DNA of 64,000 nt from the NCBI GenBank assembly GCA_045535815.1, contig JAZSMJ010000066.1, forward strand, positions 6,414-70,413. Reading direction: 5' to 3'. How positions within the stretch are numbered: position 1 is the first letter of the stretch; each line of letters begins with the position of its first letter. The position numbers and the translations under genes are program-made. This DNA is from JAZSMJ01 sp045535815. GTDB taxonomy: Bacteria > Bacillota > Clostridia > Oscillospirales > CAG-272. The notes below the pieces were generated by a model. That model did not search any database. It had not been told where the DNA came from and saw nothing but the letters and a program-made list of their open reading frames with translations. Below, piece after piece: positions 61,748 to 64,000 of the stretch.

Positions 61748-61805
61748 GCGAAAGAGCGACTAAAAGGTGTATAGGCTGGGGTGAAAACGACCAAAAGTAG
61801 TGTAA

Positions 61806-62177
61806 CTACTTCAAATCTTCGCTATATATAAATTGCGTGTTGATAGGAATTTTGAAGAAGTCATTATCTCCATTGTCAACCAATACAAGGGTGTTCTTAT
61901 CCTTGATCTCAAATTCAAATGTTGTGCTTTGTGAAGTGGCGATAATCTTACTATCCAAAATTTTATAAGATCCGTTTTCAGCATATGACACCACGGATCC
62001 ATCACCAAGTGAAAATTTGTTTTCGTTAATATCCAGCCATAAATACGGCGTCAACATTTCTTTATAATCACCAACGGCATAATAATTGCCGGAAAGAACA
62101 GGGGTTGTATCGGAATTACATCCCACGAACGAAAACAACATTAACAAACAAATCAAGCAACAAAGTATTCGTTTCAT
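61806..62177 (-). CDS. Small lipoprotein
   Basis: 123 residues from ATG 62177 (AAAGGAG upstream). Signal with ILCCLICLLMLFSFVGC; lipidated Cys at residue 20. The mature part is beta-rich (LSGNYYAVGDYKEMLTPYLW, ATSTTFEF-type). It overlaps the four-helix gene by 4 bases, an unusual pairing. Family unknown. Confidence 0.7.
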   Translation of the reverse strand: MKRILCCLICLLMLFSFVGCNSDTTPVLSGNYYAVGDYKEMLTPYLWLDINENKFSLGDGSVVSYAENGSYKILDSKIIATSQSTTFEFEIKDKNTLVLVDNGDNDFFKIPINTQFIYSEDLK

Positions 62178-62521
62178 TTTGCACTCTCCTTTAATGTTTT
62201 GCAAGAGGCGATCAACAGTCGCCTAATGCGACCGCAAAGATTTCTGTGGCTTTTGTAGGTCGTTTCATCGATACCCTTTGTATTATATAACAACTGCAAC
62301 CAACCTTCTGTTTCGCTACATTCTTTGAGGGCAATTTCAAATTTTGAAAGCATATCCGCTTTGCTCTGCCCGTAATTTGCTTCACGGATATTTGCATAAA
62401 CACTGCTCGAACTTTTACGGATCTGAAAAAGAGTGTTGGAGGATGCTTTTATATTTTGACAAAGCAATTCTATTTCTGTTGCAAGCTGCTCAGAATATAT
62501 CAGCAAATAATTTTTCGACAT
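62174..62521 (-). CDS. Four-helix-bundle protein (S23/IVP-like)
   Basis: 115 residues. YSEQLATEIELLCQNIKASS, FQIRKSSSSVYANIREANYG, SKADMLSKFEIALKECSETE and YKSHRNLCGRIRRLLIASCK align with the four-helix-bundle family first seen in 23S rRNA intervening sequences and related to Avd of diversity-generating retroelements. No reverse transcriptase is near. A hairpin array lies 48 bases upstream. Confidence 0.8.
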   Translation of the reverse strand: MSKNYLLIYSEQLATEIELLCQNIKASSNTLFQIRKSSSSVYANIREANYGQSKADMLSKFEIALKECSETEGWLQLLYNTKGIDETTYKSHRNLCGRIRRLLIASCKTLKESAK

Positions 62522-62568
62522 ATAACCCCTCTTTTTAAGAAAATTATACTACTTTTCTGCAAAAAAAT

Positions 62569-62744
62569 CAAGGCGAAGCCTTGTATATCATCCGCAACTT
62601 GTTGCGGTATATCATCAACACGCAGTGTTGCATCTCATCAAGCCGCAGGATGATACACGCTGACGCGTGATGAGATACAGCCCAAAGGGCTGATGATATG
62701 CACCGTACTTTGTACGGCGATGATATGCCAAGCCTGCGGCTTGG
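62569..62744. repeat. Array of eight hairpins with mirror-arranged linkers
   Basis: Stems: CAAGGC, CCGCAAC, CAACAC, a broken CAAGCC copy (62639-62649), CACGC, CAGCCC, CCGTAC and CCAAGCC (62728-62744), each followed by its complement after a 2-4 base loop. Linkers are TATATCATC, TATATCATC and CATCTCATC before the centre, and ATGATACAC, ATGAGATA, ATGATATG and CGATGATATGC after it: the left half is the reverse complement of the right. The broken unit is an inverted, truncated copy of the last hairpin. Confidence 0.75.
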
Positions 62745-62746
62745 AT

Positions 62747-62790
62747 AAAAAAAGAAGGAACTTTTGGTAGACAAAAGTTCCTTCTTTTTT
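62747..62790. terminator. Long terminator-like hairpin beside the array
   Basis: AAAGAAGGAACTTTTG pairs with CAAAAGTTCCTTCTTT around GTAGA, T runs on both strands. Confidence 0.75.
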
Positions 62791-62820
62791 GGTGCGAGAA
62801 ACGGGAATTGAACCGCATTT
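62791..62820 (-). other. tRNA 3'-end-like fragment, possible attachment-site relic
   Basis: On the minus strand the segment reads GGTTCAATTCCCGT then TTCTCGCACC, next to an A, like a T-arm, acceptor and CCA end. The rest of a tRNA is absent: the 5' T-stem does not pair and the upstream DNA does not fold as a tRNA. Confidence 0.35.
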
Positions 62821-62910
62821 GCGCAGAGTGACTGAGTGTCGTTTATTTATCTTATCGCAAATGCCCTCAAAGCTTCGCTTTGAAGGTCCTGCGTCAGTGT
62901 GGTCAAACGA

Positions 62911-62949
62911 AAAAATACAGCATAGAGCAAAGCTCTATGCTGTATTTTT
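62911..62949 (-). terminator. Terminator overlapping the end of the recombinase gene
   Basis: AAAAATACAGCATAGAGC/GCTCTATGCTGTATTTTT, 18-bp perfect stem around AAA. It overlaps the recombinase stop codon region (62935-62949). Confidence 0.8.
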
Positions 62950-64000
62950 TGGTGCACTTGAGCAATCCAAATCCGAACCAGAAGTCTCCTCCGAGACCTC
63001 ATTTTTTACATCATCAAAAGTGATGGTTTTGGTACCCTCTTTGTAGTTGAAGGTAATAAACATTTTGTCATCGTATAGGAATATAGCATTGATAAACACG
63101 TCGATCAGCATCTGACGATGCTCTTTCTTTGCCATATCCAGCTTGCGGAAGCGGTGGAGCCAGAAACGCATAAATTCTTCGCTGATTTGCGGTTTCTCCA
63201 GTTTTTCAAGAGAAATACGATTTTCAAGTTCCTCTTTGGCTGCTTCCAATTCTTCAAGAGGCGCCTTGGTGGATTTCGTGAAGACACCCTCTGTAATGGC
63301 TTTTAAGAGGTTTTCTATCTTTGTTTCTGTCTCTTTTAACTGTTGCTGATATAGCGGCAGATTAGTGTTCTCCCGCCCTTGCAAGTCCATCAGCATGGAA
63401 ACTATGGCATCAACAACATCGTCATCCATAACCATCTTCATGGCTTCTGCAACGACCAAATCTTCGATCCAGCGTTTCTTGACGGGCTTCTTGTGGCATT
63501 CAGCACGTTTCTTCTTGACAGATACGCACTTGTAATAGTGGTGAACTACTCCCGTTCTGCTCGTGCCACTTTCACCGCACATATAAGCTCCGCAATGACC
63601 ACAGAACAGTTTGGTGGTTAGTAAGTAATCATCCTCTGCCTTATGTCGTGCAGGGGCTTTCTTATTTTTCGCCATCTTTTCCTGTACTCGTTCAAATAGA
63701 TCGAGAGGAACAATGGCAGGGATTCCATCGGGAACAACGATTTCTCGATAGACGTACTCACCGATGTATCGACGATTATTCAGCAAGTGCTGAACGCTGT
63801 TGTAGGTCATCGGTTTGCCTCTGGTGTTGGTAACGCCGTTTTCGTTGAGGTAATCACGGACTTCCGTCATCGTTGCACCATCGGCATATTTCTCAAAGGC
63901 GGCAAGAACGAAAGGTGAGGTAACGGGGTCAATTTGAAAATGCTGTTCCTTGTCAATGATATATCCGATCGGCGTTGTACCGCCGTTGAACATACACTTC
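62935..64000 (-). CDS. Large serine recombinase, N-terminal catalytic domain beyond window
   Basis: The frame is open through 64000 (…KCMFNGGTTPIGY), so the ATG at 63993 is internal and the catalytic resolvase domain lies outside. Present are the recombinase DNA-binding domain (TPIGYIIDKEQHFQIDPVTS, YIGEYVYREIVVPDGIPAIV), the zinc ribbon (LFCGHCGAYMCGESG... and CVSVKKKRAECHK) and the coiled coil (QQLKETETKIENLLKAI). Integrates or excises a mobile element. Unlike the fragment at 823-1062 this copy looks intact as far as visible. Confidence 0.9.
   Translation of the reverse strand, partial: KCMFNGGTTPIGYIIDKEQHFQIDPVTSPFVLAAFEKYADGATMTEVRDYLNENGVTNTRGKPMTYNSVQHLLNNRRYIGEYVYREIVVPDGIPAIVPLDLFERVQEKMAKNKKAPARHKAEDDYLLTTKLFCGHCGAYMCGESGTSRTGVVHHYYKCVSVKKKRAECHKKPVKKRWIEDLVVAEAMKMVMDDDVVDAIVSMLMDLQGRENTNLPLYQQQLKETETKIENLLKAITEGVFTKSTKAPLEELEAAKEELENRISLEKLEKPQISEEFMRFWLHRFRKLDMAKKEHRQMLIDVFINAIFLYDDKMFITFNYKEGTKTITFDDVKNEVSEETSGSDLDCSSAPKNTA

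Noticed and set aside
62569..62744. CRISPR array
   Set aside because: Repeated parts are 9-11 bases and inverted halfway; stems are hairpins rather than unique spacers; no cas genes.
62568..62818. Minus-strand frames of 67-68 residues
   Set aside because: They read through the hairpin array and the terminator, and have no ribosome site.
62789..63046. Plus-strand 85-residue frame
   Set aside because: It crosses the tRNA-like fragment, a terminator and the end of the recombinase gene in antisense.

Overview
The window looks like a chromosome segment of an anaerobic, endospore-forming Clostridia member, probably an uncultured gut Oscillospirales-like bacterium. The evidence is spo0A, a cotJABC-type operon, ytfJ/gerW, cwlD, two D,D-carboxypeptidases next to scpAB and xerC/D, an oxygen-sensitive class III ribonucleotide reductase, a second glycyl radical enzyme, low-to-mid GC and heavy use of ATA isoleucine codons. 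I see no complete rRNA or tRNA gene. The species-level assignment is inference.

Layout. (1) 1-1250: edge of an integrative element on the minus strand, with a ParB-domain gene cut by the window start, two small genes and a truncated serine recombinase. (2) 1320-12820: an AT-rich accessory island that I read as a peptide natural-product locus. It holds a BtrH/C39-like protein, a PqqD-like leader-binding protein, a radical SAM/SPASM maturase, a signal-peptidase-fold/nucleotidyltransferase fusion, an HPr-kinase-like protein, a DUF4143 ATPase, an ArsR-type regulator, a 58-residue unlisted peptide that looks like the precursor (8809-8985, minus), an acyl carrier protein and an FkbH-like HAD enzyme. 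A structured 6S-like RNA and an XRE regulator with three operators also lie here. (3) 12847-15265: polar amino acid ABC transporter. (4) 15308-34460: mostly core genes, namely cotJ remnants, lon-engB, lysA, M50 protease, scpA-scpB-ytfJ-dacB-rluB, spo0A, a second carboxypeptidase with xer, cwlD-radA, an Rrf2 regulator and cca. (5) 34463-35518: palindromic repeats and an XRE-TPR regulator. (6) 35648-48100: tgt-mutL-mutS-miaB, a degenerate SleB-like protein, holA, a Toprim protein, gtrA, DUF4186 and an NSS transporter. (7) 48181-55003: a solute-binding protein with a membrane LuxR sensor, then a run of five zinc-ribbon proteins and a lipoprotein. (8) 55064-61451: trxB, an nrdD fused to a redoxin domain, a radical SAM activase and a glycyl radical enzyme under a palindromic promoter. 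(9) 61480-64000: repeat-rich accessory DNA with a lipoprotein, a four-helix-bundle protein beside a mirror-organised hairpin array, and a large serine recombinase cut by the window end.

How parts fit together. In the peptide locus, the PqqD-like protein would hold the precursor leader for the radical SAM enzyme, while the peptidase-fold/nucleotidyltransferase, kinase and ACP/FkbH pair would add tailoring. A shared 17-bp dyad precedes both the pqqD and ACP operons, suggesting common control. In region 8, the redoxin-fused NrdD and adjacent thioredoxin reductase form a plausible self-contained electron path, with NrdR-like boxes upstream.
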